A stretch of DNA of 64,000 nt from Paraescarpia echinospica (GCA_020002185.1 CM034531.1:46919602-46983601); one strand, 5' to 3'; counted from the first letter of the stretch, positions 22,290 to 34,530 are shown. The notes: generated by a model from the sequence alone, not told the origin. Numbers and translations are program-made.

Positions 22290-22890
22290 CACCTCAGTCT
22301 CGGTCGCCCTTGTCCTTGATCACTGTTCCTGTGTTTACATCTTTGTTGTCCTCAACCCTCTCTCGAGCCATCTTATAGATCATCTTCTTTCCACTGTCTT
22401 CATCTATAGCTTTATCCACAGCTCTCCTAGCTGCCTTCTTGTTCTGTCCATTCAGCTGCTGTATAGCAATGCCCGGTTGTTCTCCATTCCCCGTGATCCC
22501 TTCTATTTCTGTCCATACAGCTGCTGTATGACAATGCCCAGTTGTCCTCCATTCCCATTGATCCCTTCTATTTCTGTCCATTCAGCTGCTGTATAGCAAT
22601 GCCTGGTTGTCCTCCATTCCCCTTGATCCCTTCTATTTCTGTCCATACAGCTGCTGTATGGCAATGCCCGGTTGTCCTCCATTCCCATTGATCCCTTCTA
22701 TTTCTTTCCACACCTCTCTCTTTTCTCCAATTGCTTTCGCTACTTCTTCGGTCCACCATGTTTGATTTGTTCTCTTCGATGAAGCTCCTCCCTTACCAGA
22801 TATTCTGCCACACAGCTCTTTATCTTGCATATTATATTCATAGTCAATTCGGGTATTTTCGAGGGAATAAAGGTGAATAAGGTGACACAT
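22290..22890 (-). pseudogene. RTE-like LINE fragment (linker between endonuclease and RT)
   Basis: The minus-strand frame from 22890 reads into NQTWWTEEVAKAIGEKREVW, resembling the W-W-x-E-V-x-x-A segment that follows the endonuclease in RTE-type LINEs. After a 65-bp repeat array it continues in the same frame with NKKAARRAVDKAID, then a YKMARERVEDNKDV segment and TGTVIKDK, resembling the stretch just before the reverse transcriptase domain. No RT catalytic motif follows in the remaining sequence, so the copy is truncated or decayed. A stop lies within the repeats at about 22633. Assignment is by resemblance only. Confidence 0.5.
22444..22703 (-). repeat. 65-bp tandem repeat, exactly 4 units, inside LINE coding sequence
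   Basis: Units start at 22444, 22509, 22574 and 22639, each containing CAGCTGCTGTAT and GTCCTCCATTCC-like segments, with only a few differences between units. Three extra units add 195 bp, a multiple of three, so the outer LINE frame is kept even though each unit is read in a different frame. Confidence 0.93.
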
Positions 22891-25440
22891 TTCGTACGTA
22901 TAATTTTATTAACTTAACCAATCGATGTATTATACTCCAGTGCAGCACATTCGCACAATATTCAGTAAACCAGTCGTTCAGTTAACTATTAAAAATCGCT
23001 ATACGCCCATTCCCTTGAAGTAATATTTCGTTTACGTACGTCAAATTTACCCTTTACTGTCAACACGGTCGTTATAGATTAATATCGTCACCTAATGATG
23101 TCATCCCCATCTTATGACTTTATAGCATGCCAAGGTTTGATGCTATTTAAGAAGACAGAATTAATGTTGTTAAAGGTCAATTGTTGATCATAGCACATAA
23201 CCACGTCACGACGAAGACACTGTCATACGCCATGCCCGCATAGAAAGATCAAAACAGCACTCGCAGGCATAATAAAAAACCACAGGCAGAGGTGTACGAC
23301 AAGTCAACCCCTAAGATCAGTCGATCCACCAAAGGTTCCAACACTCAATACACGTATGCACATTAATCATTATTTTAAACGCCTGTTTTCTTTCCTTGTT
23401 GCTTTAATTAACAGTTTTACTTAATATTGTTGTCTCCTCGCTGTATAAAACCATGCGACGCTGGGATCAAGTAAGTATAGCACAAGTGTTCAGTTAAACA
23501 TGCCGGGCTTGCATACAATCTTGCGTGGTTTCCACTCCACTACATCACGTTTCCAGTCCACCGTGCCTGTTTCTCTCTCAATCAACATTGTGAAGAGTTT
23601 GTGGTTCATCACTGCAACAAACCAAACTACCACACACTAACAAATATATGTTAATTCAAAATTGTACTTCCTACGTAAATCATCGGTTGTAATCTCTCTA
23701 ATAATGACTTTTGTGAGACACTGTTTATATATATATATACATATACATATATATTTAATATATATATATGTGAATGTTTTATTTATTTTTTAAACTTGTA
23801 TTACTTAATTTGTGCGTTTGTTTTCTAATGTTTTCATCCAGTGGTACAACAATGTTAGATCATTATTGTTGTTGTAACACGTTAATTTGCAAAACTCGTG
23901 TCTGCCGCAGCTTGTCCTACGCCATGGTCCAAATGGAATTAATAGATGTAACATAAAACCAAATATCGTCAAAAGCAATAATTTCATACAAATTCAATTA
24001 ATTCTGTGATATCAACTACTTATACTCGATTATAACTGATCTGATTTTAATTAATACAGGCTTCTTAGCAATAAGTATCGTGTGACACCGCGTCTTTCCT
24101 GCCCACGAACCGCATCGTAGTTAGTCGAAGTCACTCGATGTCCATTCAAATCATAGCATGGTTGTTTTGACTTGTCCTGCTTTGATTCTGGCCAACTAAA
24201 CACTGTCGTGGAGTCAAACGGCCAGGGTTGGATGCCCATGTTATTTTAGTTGTGTTTGTTTGGGAACAATGTTAGAGCTTGCTTGAACTGATGTGATTCT
24301 GTAATGCTGGCCATAGTGTCTCGTAATGAGGTCTACGTTTTTAATATCCGGGGAAAATAAGAGAATTTTGTAACAGTTCTTGCTGGTGTGGCTTGTATTA
24401 AAGGCTTTGTCACTTAGATCGTGTGACTGGCGTTGGATGGGCTGGAAGATATTTCCGACAGGCAAAGTTAGATGACCGTTGTTGACTTTGTAATATATAC
24501 TGAGTTGTCTATCGGATCCATAAAGATTGTTCCCCGGATCCGACTTGATCACGTCCAGGTTGGTTTCAATGTCACTGAGATCAACCGGGATCATGCCCCG
24601 GTTGAATTAATTGTCCTCAAGATCGAGGCCAATCGCGATCTAGTCACGGTCGCTGTCACAATGATTAATGTGTGTTCCGGAAAGTGCAGAGTCATTTATA
24701 GGCAATGGACGCAAACATAAACGACACAGGTGGTTATATTAAGGTTCCGGGGCAATAGGCTTAGAATAGTTCTGTTATGACATGTGAAGTTCCGCGATTA
24801 TTGCAATGCCAACCTGATGTACATGTGTATCAGCTGCATTTCCGGTGGACCGGCTCCTATAAGCGACAGCTGAATGGTAGGCGGACATTTTAGCTAACAG
24901 TTGATATTTCTTCGACATCTGATGCATTGACAAAACTCTTGTATAAAGCATGTCTTGAATACACAGGCATTCCCAGATGTTTTCGCAGTGTATTAAATTG
25001 GTAATGTGCTATTATATGCATTAGTTACTTCCGCAGAAAACTACCTTCCAAAATTCTTGAAAAACCGTAAATATTTGTTTTGTAAATCAGACGCAAACGA
25101 ACAGGTGATATTTCTCAACAGTTCAATAAATTGACCCTGATACATATGCATGTATGTTTGAATGTCAGATTCCACACACATTACTTCAAAATTGCTTTCG
25201 TTTAACGGTTTTTCTAGACAGAATGTGATGTTATCAAAGTCTAGTGCAACCAACAGAGTCTACCAACTCCATTCTTTGTGCTGACCAGGAAAATTAAGTG
25301 TTGGCCGGTCGAAAATTATTATTTTTGCGTTAAGCTAAACCGGACGTGTGCATAACACGATTTGCTTCTCGACTTCCGACATTTAATTAACAGTAATTGT
25401 CAGCATGTATGTTGTTACCGGATTCAGTTAAGTTCATAAT
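22891..25440. other. no gene recognised; short (TA)n at 23728-23770
   Basis: About 2.5 kb with only short frames lacking motifs. A minus-strand frame at 24241-24594 (117 codons) is the longest, and I recognise nothing in it. Confidence 0.45.
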
Positions 25441-25488
25441 TGGAAGTATGAAGTTACCTTTCCGAATCCTTGGTGTCTCTTATGGAGC

Positions 25489-25517
25489 TTTCGGTGTCCT
25501 CGCGACACCCTCGTCAG
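25489..25517 (-). ncRNA. hammerhead-ribozyme-like core in the Penelope tail (degenerate)
   Basis: On the minus strand: CTGACGA, one extra G, a perfect 6-bp stem GGTGTC/GACACC with loop GCGAG, then GAAA. This is the CUGANGA-stem II-GAAA arrangement of hammerhead cores, which are known in Penelope-like elements. The extra G, and the absence of a clear cleavage site with matching stems I and III, make activity doubtful. The inverted copy at 26112-26385 has CTGACGAGGGTGTC but has lost the second half. Confidence 0.4.
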
Positions 25518-25527
25518 CGTTGGACAG

Positions 25528-25965
25528 CTAAATCTCGGTCATCATATGACTTCGTTGGTGGTCGTCACATAACAGCAGTTCCAAGAAGATCACAGGAAAG
25601 TTGTATCCGGTGTCTCCGCTGATGGCTGGTCGCCTCTCTCTGATCTCTATTGCTTCATTGATTTTCCTTCGCCAGAAGTTTTTTTTGGCGAGCACTGTTG
25701 CGTCTTTGGCCATGATGTTGTGGCACACATTCACTCTATATTCGCCTACTGTTGTGACTGGAGCCCTGGTGTTATTGTGTTCTTTAAGTCGGGCTCCCAG
25801 AGGTCTGCTGGTTTCACCTACGTAGATCTGCTGACAATCCGGACATGCTATTTCATATGTCACTCCACACATGTTGTCCTTGGGTTCACCACTATAGATT
25901 TTATAGTATTGTATGGTTTGTGGTACGTCCCCACTCCATGTTCCCGGACGATGTTGGTCAGTTTC
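25528..25965 (-). pseudogene. GIY-YIG endonuclease domain of a Penelope-like element
   Basis: The frame from 25872 reads MCGVTYEIACPDCQQIYVGE then TSRPLGARLKEH, which is the Penelope type of GIY-YIG domain (CxxC, YxGET, R and EH residues). It is followed by WRRKINEAIEIRERRPAI. Upstream in a linked frame lie LTNIVREHGVGTYHK and IKSIVVNPKD of the connector. In active elements this domain nicks the target DNA for reverse transcription. A frameshift near 25975 and the missing RT make this a remnant. Confidence 0.75.
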
Positions 25966-26111
25966 TCTGATAGGTTGCGCACCTACGGTAAAGGGATGTT
26001 CGGTGTGTGGCTGGTCTATTTTAATTAATACACTTGGTGTTTTTTTTTCTTAGTGACGTTGAACATCCACTCAGTGTAGTTGTTGGCTTTGAGTGCTAGT
26101 CTGACATGTTC

Positions 26112-26385
26112 TGTTTCTGTGGCTTTATCTTCGTCAGAGAAAACAACATCTGGCGAAGGAAAATCAGTAAAACAAAAGAGATCAGAGAGAGGCGACTAGT
26201 AATCAACATAGACACCGGGCACAACCTTTCCGCGATGTTCTTGGAACTGCTGTCATGTGACGACCACCAACGAAGTCACACGACGACCGAGAGTTAGCAC
26301 TCCAACGCTGACGAGGGTGTCTTGAGGATACGTAAGAAACATCAAGGATCCGGAAAGGTAACTTCATACTTCCAATTAACAGTAA
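26112..26385 (+). mobile_element. inverted copy of the Penelope-like 3' tail
   Basis: The plus-strand frame contains WRRKISKTKEIRERRLVIN, a TGHNLSAMFLELLSCDD segment and DHQRSHT, matching WRRKINEAIEIRERRPAI, FLELLLCDD and DHQRSHM of the minus-strand copy. The untranslated part also matches: CAACGCTGACGAGGGTGTC and CGGAAAGGTAACTTCATACT followed by TCCAATTA. The two copies therefore form an inverted repeat with arms of about 250 bp. Confidence 0.8.
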
Positions 26386-26639
26386 TTGGTTGTATGAGTG
26401 ACGGTCGTATCATCGGCAGCGTCAGACCACGCGACGTCGACATTAATAAACTGGTGCAGGTGTTTAATTAAATCAATGACGGCATAAGTTAAAACGAGCG
26501 GCACTGCGCTGACAGGTGCAAAGTAAGGCAATATCTGGCGGCTTCAGCGGCCACTGTCGCGTGCTCTGATTATTTTATGATGTTTTGACACTGATTCCGG
26601 TAGTCCCGTCGACCCCGATGCACGCGAGTGCATGGAGAA
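26386..26639. other. spacer, no gene recognised
   Basis: Unique sequence up to the CA microsatellite. Confidence 0.4.
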
Positions 26640-26858
26640 CTACGTGCATGAGTATGCACACGCACGCACGGACGTAAGCACGCATATATATACGCAGCGC
26701 GCTCACCCACGCGCGCGCGGGCAAACACACGCACACGCACGCGCACACATACACACGCGCGCACACGCACAAACTCGCATGCACATGCACGCACGCACAC
26801 ACATACACACAGACACACACAGACACAGAGACACAGAGACACACAGACACACAGACAG
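26640..26858. repeat. (CA)n / (CG CA)n / (CAGA)n microsatellite
   Basis: CACGCACGC, CGCGCGCG and ACACAGACACACAGAC tracts. Reading frames on both strands are low-complexity. Confidence 0.95.
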
Positions 26859-28339
26859 ATTGAATATTTTGAAATGCGAATGGATGCGACAGAGGGAAAG
26901 TGAAAAAAGGGAAGTTGAGGATGTGAAAGAATTAGTTGAATTGAAGCCTATGATTGGGAGATAAACGGACAGAAAATGGATAGTGGAGAAAGAGGTTGAT
27001 AGGAGCTATCAGCGGGGAGAAAAAAGCGAGTGTGGGAGGCCATAGGTAGACGTGGTAACACCATAAAGAGCCATTGCTTTTCTTGTGGGTAGCTCTAAAA
27101 AGATGAGTGTGTATCGGTCTTCTTTTCACGTGTCACTTGGTTCGGGAAGGCGTCCAATGATAAACTTTCTATTAGCTGGTCAAAACACTGTACGACTTAC
27201 ACGATGCACCAACACCGTCCGTACATTGCTTTCTGCCGTTTATCGCCGGTGGGTCGGTACGGGGTTACACTCGTGGCCACAGGGGGTGAACCCGCGCGAC
27301 CTAGGACTGATTGCATCTCGGCTACATCAATACAGAGTCTGGTTCTAGAGCGTTCACATCCCTCGAGTGGTCAGTGACTGTTGCTTTCGTTTAGGCTAGC
27401 AGGTCGTTACGTAGATACGATAGCTGCTGGTTCATTAGGCAGAGGCCGGTCACGCTATAACATCATTGCAAACATCGGACTACATTCACGGACATTCGGC
27501 GCGGCATATATATAAAGCCCATTTTATATTACATCACCACGCAAAGACCAATATATAATCAATCAAAGGCAATCAGTCGGCCATGTTGTGTAACATAAAA
27601 CAGGCAACCATATTGGATAGCACGACACAATTTTACCAATTTGTTGATGTTCGGCGTTACTTTTTTATAGAAAAAACGACTACATTTCTCGAATTTGTTC
27701 CCACATATTCTGCTTTTAAACAACAGCATCGGTCACGTGAATATGCGGATGGGGGTTTGGATTTATAAAATAAGGTGTTTTCCGTACTTTGGCAGTCAGA
27801 AATCCGCCAATGCAATATACGAAATGACCCCTTTGTTCCAGAGTTCTGACAATCTCGTTTTACAAAGAGCAAGTACTGATACTTGAAAACCCTTCCGTGT
27901 TGTAAAAGTTGTTCCGTCGCGTGGGTCCTGGCGTTTGCTACAATTATTTACAATATTTACATATTTACAATTATTTACAATATTTACATTGACGAACTCG
28001 TTCCACGTAACTCGTCTACGCCCTTATATAAAAAAACCGTGACCTGACGCTATTGTCAACCAACACCGACGAAGAGTAGAAATGCGAACTTGCAAATACC
28101 GATACATCAACAAACCAACTAATTACTTAACAGGGTAAAAGAGCCCAGTATGTGAACATGTTAACACCTGTTAACGTACTAAGTGTTTGAAACGTTTGAT
28201 TGTTCTTCTCTAAAGGTGGATGAATTCAGTAAAGTGGGAACAATGATTGTGTAGGCCCAAGTATGTTACTCTAAATAGTTTAAGTAATCTTGTACAAAAA
28301 GGGCAGAGAAGATGCAGGGTGGTAGCGAGTAGCTCGACT
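26859..28339. other. no gene recognised
   Basis: A small AATTATTTACAATATTTACA duplication lies at 27938-27988. No motif-bearing frame is present. Confidence 0.45.
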
Positions 28340-28671
28340 AATGGGTGAGAGGGGGAGTGATGGAGGAAGGGAGGGAGGGCTGGAAAGAGGGACAGAGCGA
28401 TAGAATGTAGAGATAGATATATAGATAGATAGATAGAGATATATAGAGAGGGAGGGAGAGAGGGGGAGAGAGAGAGGAAGAGGTGAGAGAGAGAGGGAGA
28501 GTTGGAGAGAACCAGAAAGAGATAGAGAGGGGTATATCGAGAGAGAGGGGAGACATGGAGGAAAGGGGAGAGGGAGAGAGAGAGAGAGGGGGGAAGCGAA
28601 AGAGACAGAGAGAGACAGAGAGAGAAAAAGAAAGAGAGAGAGAAGAGGAGAGGGAGAAAAGGGGAGAGGGA

Positions 28672-28713
<42 letters not shown>

Positions 28714-28940
28714 AAGGGAGGGGAGGGAGGGTGAGAAAAAGAGAGAAAGAAAACGAGGGAGGGAATTAGGGGGAGGGAAGGATGGATAGAGAGAGAGGGA
28801 AGGCGAGCGAGAACGACAGAGAGAGAGAAGAGAAAAGGAAGTGAGAGAGGAGGAGAGGGAGAGGGATTCAGAAAGAGAGAGGTAAAGAGAGGAAGAGAGA
28901 GGAGCGGGAGAAAGAGGGAAAGTGAGAGAAAGATATATAA
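28340..28940. repeat. polypurine (GA)n tract, about 600 bp
   Basis: Almost pure A/G on the plus strand, dominated by GAGAGA and GGGAGA, with TAGATA patches near 28410-28445. The 266-codon Ser/Leu/Pro-rich minus-strand frame is a consequence of CT repetition and not a gene. Confidence 0.95.
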
Positions 28941-30371
28941 ATGTGAAATGGTTGCGGGAGGGATTGGATGATACTGTTTGGGAGACATTCACAAGCACAA
29001 GCAATGCCACAGGCCATCACCGAGCATGGACGACAATGGTATTATAATTATATTACTGTGAGATGTTAGATTTTCTGTCACATCTACGACTCTTATTAAT
29101 TTCATGATAGTTATAATACGTTTTCTTGGATTTAAAATGAAGGAGCTGTTGCGTGAATTGGAATGTATCAAGCTTTTAACAATCATACTTGTTGTTCCAA
29201 CATGCTTGTTCCAGATCCTCACATTGACCTGGTTACAAAAAGACAGAGATAGACGACATTTCACAGGCAAACTAAACAAATTAACTACATGATTTGAAAA
29301 GTGGCATATGTTATAACATATTGGGACATGTAAAAGCTTACAGCACATGGGAACATAAAAGGAGAAATGTAATTTTCCAATATTGAATACGACCAAGAAT
29401 GACAAGATTTAGGATTTAGGATTTCATTTTTTGGATTGCTGCTTCAAAGGGAAATCAAATTATCTGCGTAATTGTTAGTAATATGACATACCAGTGTTGG
29501 CAACATCTATAGTGATCAATAAGTGTTCATAATGTCGACCAGGAAAATGTTAAAATGCCTCGTATCGTAGTTCTAACATAATCGAGCTAATGTGTGCGCG
29601 TGTGCGCGTGTGCGCTTATGTGCGTGCTTGCGTGTGTGTAAGTGTGTGTGTGTGTGTGTGCACGCGCGTATTTGACTCTTTGTATATATGTATACGTCTA
29701 TATATAATATGTTATATGTATGTGTGTATATGCATAATTAACGTTTTACTAATAGTCGGTTTGCATATCAAGACACTGAAAATTTCAGGAATTAATGTAC
29801 CACACCTGAAAGAAAAGCGACACTTTTATTGTTTTTTAAGTTCTTCGTGTTTTTGTTCGAGTTAAGGGTATATACAGGACGTTGAACCGACGTTAGTTAG
29901 TTGTTCGCAACGTTGCGTGTGTTTTCTGCGATTGTTCCGAGCTACGTAAACCGTCTACCAATCGGTTTGGGACGTTTAACGTAAGACACATTTTCGTTGT
30001 ACCAAACATCAAGTTAAAATACTTCGGAAAACCGCCCTCAGTGTCTATGTGTACGCATAGCGCCATTTCGGGTGGGATTTTGTATTAGTACTGTTAAATA
30101 CAATTAAACAATCTACAATACACGCGCGCACATACACACGCACGCACGCACGCACGCACACACACACAGCTTCATCTAGACCATAAGGTTTAGTAAACTT
30201 CGCTGTCTGTGTCAATGTCATCATATTACAGTGACTGCTGATATTTTTACTAGCATGGAAGAAGACGCGCTTTCTTTAAAAATGAATGTTGTCATAATGG
30301 CGTACACTCGGTCAACATCGATTTGTGTTAGTTAGTCATTGAACTCACGTGAGATCAACCCAAGCATCGCT
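28941..30371. other. no gene recognised; (GT)n at 29590-29670 and (CA)n at 30121-30170
   Basis: A 29898-29958 fragment matches the 17.82-kb dispersed repeat. The minus-strand frame at 28989-29405 (138 codons) has no motif I recognise. Confidence 0.45.
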
Positions 30372-30665
<294 letters not shown>

Positions 30666-31849
30666 GATCGAACAATCAGGACATCATTGGCCCAAGTTGT
30701 GTGTTTTAACTCCCAAGATGGCTGCCAAAACTGTGTTTTAATAACCGCCTCTCAATAAGCAATTTAACAAAGTACGCTAATTAATAAACCACAGCGACAT
30801 ATTACAGTGCTCTCGAGACAGATTCGAATGTCTGGTTGTACACAGGACAGGGCTGTATCAATGCTGTTTTCACGAAAGAAAAAAAACTATTTATAGTGAA
30901 ACCGGATATAAACATTTCATTCTCCTGCTCCCTCCTGCTACCGGAACTGCGTGTGAGAGGCGCTGAACAGGCAGTGTGCACGACATCAATGTCGTCGCTG
31001 ACTCCCTATTGGAGTGTATGCTAGAATATAGATGAATGAATGGATGGAATTAAATATTTTTGTATAATCTTAGGCTAGTACATGTTCTGGTGACCAATTG
31101 CTCTAACCGTGAACAACGTGTTGACACAGTGTGCACGACCACTCTGCATAAATGTATCTATCTGGTCAAAGTGATCGTATTTTCTAAACACTCAGTGATA
31201 CCTACATGCGTAATATACTGAACTAAATTAATGCGGCGCCTGTATTAAGTTCGCGTAGGAGTCGCTCGTGGGATTCACGTTACAAATTGAATTTTCTCCT
31301 GCACGGCGTGTCTTGCTGCTTCTTTTTTGGTCAGTCGTCAACTGCGAAACGACAGATGTCCATTTAATCAAATCCATAACAAAGAAGCCGTACAAACACG
31401 AGCAGGCAAAGTACGCAGAACTACACATATCTGCCTTCACTTCCTCGTATCACCTGTGGTTTCTGCGTAAACCAACTCAAAATGTGTCTATTTAAAAGCA
31501 ATGGCCACTGTCGCCACCACTCCGAATCAACGGAGATAAGAATATGTTTTTGTCATCTAATTCATGTATGAACACGAGTGTATCTGGCAGTGCGCAAAAA
31601 TCTTGGATACGAAATAATGTGTTAATAAACGGTGGATATGTCGTGCATTTGCGTTTCGCTACATTTGATGTAACGCCAGTCGGTCAGGCCCCACAGCCAA
31701 ATAACGTTGTCCTAGATGCAGTGAATAAAATCCAGGCAAATACGTGGAAATACAGGGATAATCATACCACGTTACTCCGTGAGAAAATACCATCTCGCCG
31801 TCAGATACCGCACGTTTTCTCATTTCAGAATACTTGAATATATGAATAC
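30666..31849. other. no gene recognised
   Basis: Two plus-strand frames of 75 and 97 codons (31268-31495, 31544-31837) lack recognisable motifs and begin without context. I do not call them genes. Confidence 0.4.
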
Positions 31850-32418
31850 ACACAACCGCGCCGGTGCGACGACGCCGACCAATCAAAGCGGTACTCTTGC
31901 CGTTAGGGTATGCGGTATGGCTTGGCCGTCGACTGTAATCGCTCCCGCGCGAGAGACACAGTTTTCTCTGCGGATGACGTAACGCGACATCTGTTGTCGT
32001 GCTGGCGAGGTGACTAACACGGTCTCGCTCAGATCCTGCCTGGCGGGGACTCTAATCAATAGAATGGAGCGCATCGCATACCCGCCCCGTGAAGATAGTT
32101 GGTGACGGAACGCCGACGAATGACGGTGTCGCAGAGACGGCGGATTATAAGCGTTTTCGCCGCAGCCAACGGAGTGACCGTCGGGAGATGTTTAAAGTAA
32201 ACAGCGACCGCGCGATACTAGAGGCGATAACAGACGCCACTCAGCGGTGAGTGTTCGACTGCTTATGCTCGGCCGGGATTGTGTGACCCACGGGGAGTCC
32301 GACTAGGAGACGGACGTCCATCGCACAGGATCCGGAACACAGAAATCCGGATAGGTTCATACATATTCGAGGTTAGGGCGAGGGAAGAACGTCCAAACAG
32401 CGAAACACAGTTTGACAG
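31850..32418 (+). promoter_or_regulatory. CpG-rich block with possible 5' non-coding exon and splice donor
   Basis: CpG dinucleotides are clearly denser here than in the surrounding AT-rich DNA. The block ends with TTTGACAG followed by GTAAGT (donor at 32419), a full consensus 5' splice site, and then AT-rich intron-like sequence. No long reading frame crosses the donor, so if real this would be an untranslated first exon of a plus-strand gene whose coding exons lie beyond the recognised features. This is inference from composition and one splice motif. Confidence 0.35.
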
Positions 32419-33283
32419 GTAAGTTATTGTGCCTGATTATGGCCTGCCTTTTTATTACCAGCTTCGGTATTTAATTTTGCTGCAGCGAACGTCATTTTAG
32501 GAATTTTAATTTATATTTATTAAAAAAATTTGTAGCGGATTTGTGTAGTGCATTTGTACTGCAATAATTGACTGCATTGTGGTAATCAATACCTTAATGA
32601 TAGTTTTAAGGGGACAACAACACAATGTGATTGTATCCATTTCATTAAAAAGAAATTCGGAGTCACATAAACACAGAGGGAGCTAAATACAAACATACAT
32701 CAATCACGTTTCGCGGAAACCATGGTTTTGAAGTGGGTGAACTTACATCCCTAATGAACAATCGATCCAGACATCTATCCTCCGGTTCGCGCCAACCAAT
32801 GATGATGATCCGAGCTATTGTACTTGTGTACAGTGATATATGGTTCTTACGAAACAATGATCACACCGTTGTAAATACCGACTGATGCCCTAGTTTCAGT
32901 TTGATGTATATATGTACATAAACACTGCAGTTAATGCGGTTTTAGCGGTAATGTACGGCCTCGTGTTACATCAGTGGCGCTGACTCCGCGTCTCGAATAA
33001 TAGAATATTAGAAAAACATAAATGGGTCGATTAAACATTGCACCGTTTGTGCTTTGTGATTATTGCTCATCTGCATTATGCGATTTATGTTGCGCTCAGC
33101 AGTCTTCGTGCTGGCGTGAGCTAGATAGGCGTTTTAATAAAATGTGTTGAATTAAATGAGAGAATTACGTAAAAAGGTAAAAGTGATCGGAGAGATCCAT
33201 TCAATATATGGATTCATTGGTTATGCCCTGAACCATAAGGCCATCTTTAATGTGTTATCGTTCCCACATGCTTTATTCTTTGG
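32419..33283. other. no gene recognised
   Basis: AT-rich sequence after the candidate donor. No supported exon. Confidence 0.4.
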
Positions 33284-33625
33284 TGTGTGTGCGTGCGTGC
33301 GTGCGTGCGTTCGTTCGTTCGTGCTTGACTGCGTGCGGGAGGGCGTGCGTTTTGCGAATGCACGTTCGCGCTAGCGTGTGTTTCTGTGCATATCTTTGCG
33401 TTTTGCTTGTGCATGCGTGCGTGTTTGCGTGTTTGTGTGTGGTGTCTACCGCGCGCGCGTGCTAGTGTGTGTGAGTGTACGTATGCGCGCTCGCGTTGGC
33501 ATGTTTGAGTTTTGCGTGCATGAATCCGTGCGTGCGTGCGTGCGTGCGTGCATGCATGCGTGATTGCTTGCGTGCGTTGCGTGCGTGCCTGCGTGCGTAC
33601 CTGCGTACGTACGTGCGCATGTAAT
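33284..33625. repeat. (GTGC)n / (GT)n microsatellite
   Basis: TGCGTGCG-rich with TTCG and GTAC interruptions. Cys/Val/Arg-rich frames are artefacts. Confidence 0.93.
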
Positions 33626-34404
33626 GAGTATAGCTAGGCTCATCGAACTTATTCCGATGTCGACTCCCTGGACATATTCCGTACCATCTCGATCATCCAT
33701 TTGGCTCCTAACAATCACGACTTGTTGCGGTCGGATACCTGTTGCCATATGTCTTGTTGACTGTCACATATTCGTATTAATGCTGATATATCTGCTAATT
33801 CGTTAAGGAAGTCTGTCAGGGCTGCACAGAGCACCGATGAAAGTATCTTGCGTCGTTGCTCGGTATATACGCGGTCCATTGAGCGTGAACTCGATAACAT
33901 TTATAAACCGATCTATCTTGTTAAAATTTGCCTGTTAGACATAACTAGACAGTGACGGCCGTTGTTATAAATTCCCCCAATAATCGCCAATGCAACAATT
34001 GCCAGTTTCGACGACTCTCCGGTTCGTGGCCAAATGTGCGTAAACAAACAATGCCTTTCTCTCATTGACGCTATCATTTTGCGTGAAAATAATTGATGAA
34101 CACGCCTCATGAACAGGACAGGCGTTCTAGTTAATGCGGGATCTTCATCGTAACCACACGTCTGTTTATATATTCATGGTCCGGAATAACCACAAAACAT
34201 TACCGTAATACGCAAACTCCGGTGATTGGTGAAATGTACGTGGTGTTTGGAAGATTGATGCATTCCGTAAACAGACGCGCTGACAGAGAATAAAGCCAAA
34301 TCGCCAAATCGGTTTTACATAAATGCATGCATAATCGGCGCACAACGAACCAGCCAATCAGCTATATCTCAGGCATTATGCGCCTGTCTTCTAAGTGGTC
34401 GCAT
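33626..34404. other. no gene recognised
   Basis: Short frames only, no motifs. Confidence 0.4.
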
Positions 34405-34530
34405 TTAACAAGATTTAACAAAATTGTCATGCAAAGCAAGCAACTCCATATGACCCATACATAAGATAATCGTTGGTTTATCTGGAGTTTCACCAATTTC
34501 ATCTATGCACGGCCCGCGACATCATTATAG
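34405..34530 (-). mobile_element. LINE 3'-tail fragment
   Basis: AAGATTTAACAAAATTGTCATGCA and GGTTTATCTGGAGTTTCACCA match, with divergence, AAGATTTAACAAGATTGCCATCCA and GGCTTATCGAGAGTCCAATA at the 3' end of the LINE at 36.6 kb. No coding sequence is retained. Confidence 0.5.

Larger units (their letters stand above)
25441..26111 (-). mobile_element. Penelope-like retroelement, 5'-truncated 3' portion
   Basis: On the minus strand, a RLALKANNYTEWMFNV-like segment (about 26050-26110) is followed by a connector with a frameshift, then the GIY-YIG endonuclease and an untranslated tail. This order (connector, GIY-YIG endonuclease at the C-terminus) is that of Penelope-like elements. The reverse transcriptase is missing. 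A second copy of the tail lies inverted immediately upstream, at 26112-26385. Confidence 0.75.

Noticed and set aside
21904..22596. 230-codon plus-strand frame starting in Cys/Val repeats
   Set aside because: The first third is a GT microsatellite and the remainder is antisense to an RTE-like LINE fragment.
28210..29010. 266-codon minus-strand frame rich in Ser, Leu and Pro
   Set aside because: It is the translation of a CT/GA low-complexity tract and would be open in several frames by composition alone.
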